DNA of 64,000 nt from JBBDWJ01 sp963824095 (GTDB taxonomy: Bacteria > Acidobacteriota > Terriglobia > Bryobacterales > UBA6623): positions 1,054,001-1,118,000 of the forward strand of contig CAWGNS010000014.1 in assembly GCA_963824095.1 (NCBI GenBank). The letters run 5' to 3'. Below are positions 63,920-64,000 of this stretch, in pieces. Under the pieces are notes generated by a model. The model was not told where the DNA came from, did not search any database, and was given only the letters and a program-made list of their open reading frames with translations. The translations under genes were made by a program, and so were the position numbers. The first letter of the stretch is position 1, and each line of letters opens with the position of its first letter.

Positions 63920-64000
63920 CGAATCCTCCGCGTGGAATGCGCTTGCCTGTGGTTTGGACACGGAGTCCCGGCTAGCCGCGAGACACGGCTAGCCGAGGCT

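Overview
The window is about 64 kb of high-GC bacterial DNA, read here as a member of the Acidobacteriota close to Solibacter/Bryobacter. The supporting markers are a TonB-dependent receptor with an N-terminal carboxypeptidase-regulatory-like domain, a CRTAC1 (FG-GAP plus ASPIC/UnbV) protein, a protein ending in the Solibacter-type C-terminal domain (TIGR03437), a PSCyt1/DUF1549/DUF1553 plus DUF1501 gene pair, and LpxA/LpxD, which indicate a Gram-negative envelope. No rRNA, tRNA, CRISPR array, integrase or transposase was seen.

Layout. 1-8.3 kb: CRTAC1 tail, TonB receptor (one frameshift), a deiodinase-like gene with an in-frame UGA, and a multihaem cytochrome/TPR membrane protein whose start overlaps the selenoprotein stop. 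8.3-22 kb: SixA-like phosphatase, FecR-domain protein, BNR/TIGR03437 protein, two methyltransferases, coaE, a DegP-like protease, and the DUF1501 and PSD1-type pair. 22-27 kb: a TIR-like plus PIN-like gene pair, a small membrane pair, a single-module ClpB-type AAA+ ATPase, an SH3 lipoprotein and a zinc ribbon. 27-34.6 kb: truB, a P-loop NTPase, lpxD, S1/P1 nuclease, lpxA (two frameshifts), an S46 peptidase and a VOC protein. 34.7-44.6 kb: one long minus-strand operon with an exporter, an NRPS terminal fragment, three MGT-type glycosyltransferases, an FkbM methyltransferase and two sugar-nucleotide epimerases; it looks like a glycosylated-peptide cluster. 44.6-46.3 kb holds no gene. 46.3-64 kb: ureG/ureE without urease genes, DUF1697, an MFS transporter, an M20 peptidase, leuCD, plsC, folC-accD, a SprT-like metalloprotease, OsmC and a GH51 arabinofuranosidase.

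The most notable feature is the gene at 4641-5477. It reads as one iodothyronine-deiodinase-like protein if the TGA at 4956-4958 is read as selenocysteine: the active-site string (FGSYTUPPF), the downstream YIQEAH-SDLW motif and the PDRLYVID...GPYGF C-terminus all lie in one frame, and a bacterial-SECIS-like hairpin with a GGU loop starts 12 nt after the UGA. It is translationally coupled to a five-haem cytochrome/TPR protein. Other items of interest are the compact TIR/PIN pair, the broken exporter/NRPS junction, and a family of about 190-290 bp intergenic repeats with paired inverted hairpin ends.

Several conserved genes carry single-base shifts (TonB receptor, lpxA twice, a hypothetical at 55.6-56.6 kb). 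This looks more like consensus error than decay, so indel-dependent conclusions need read-level confirmation. The UGA claim does not depend on an indel.
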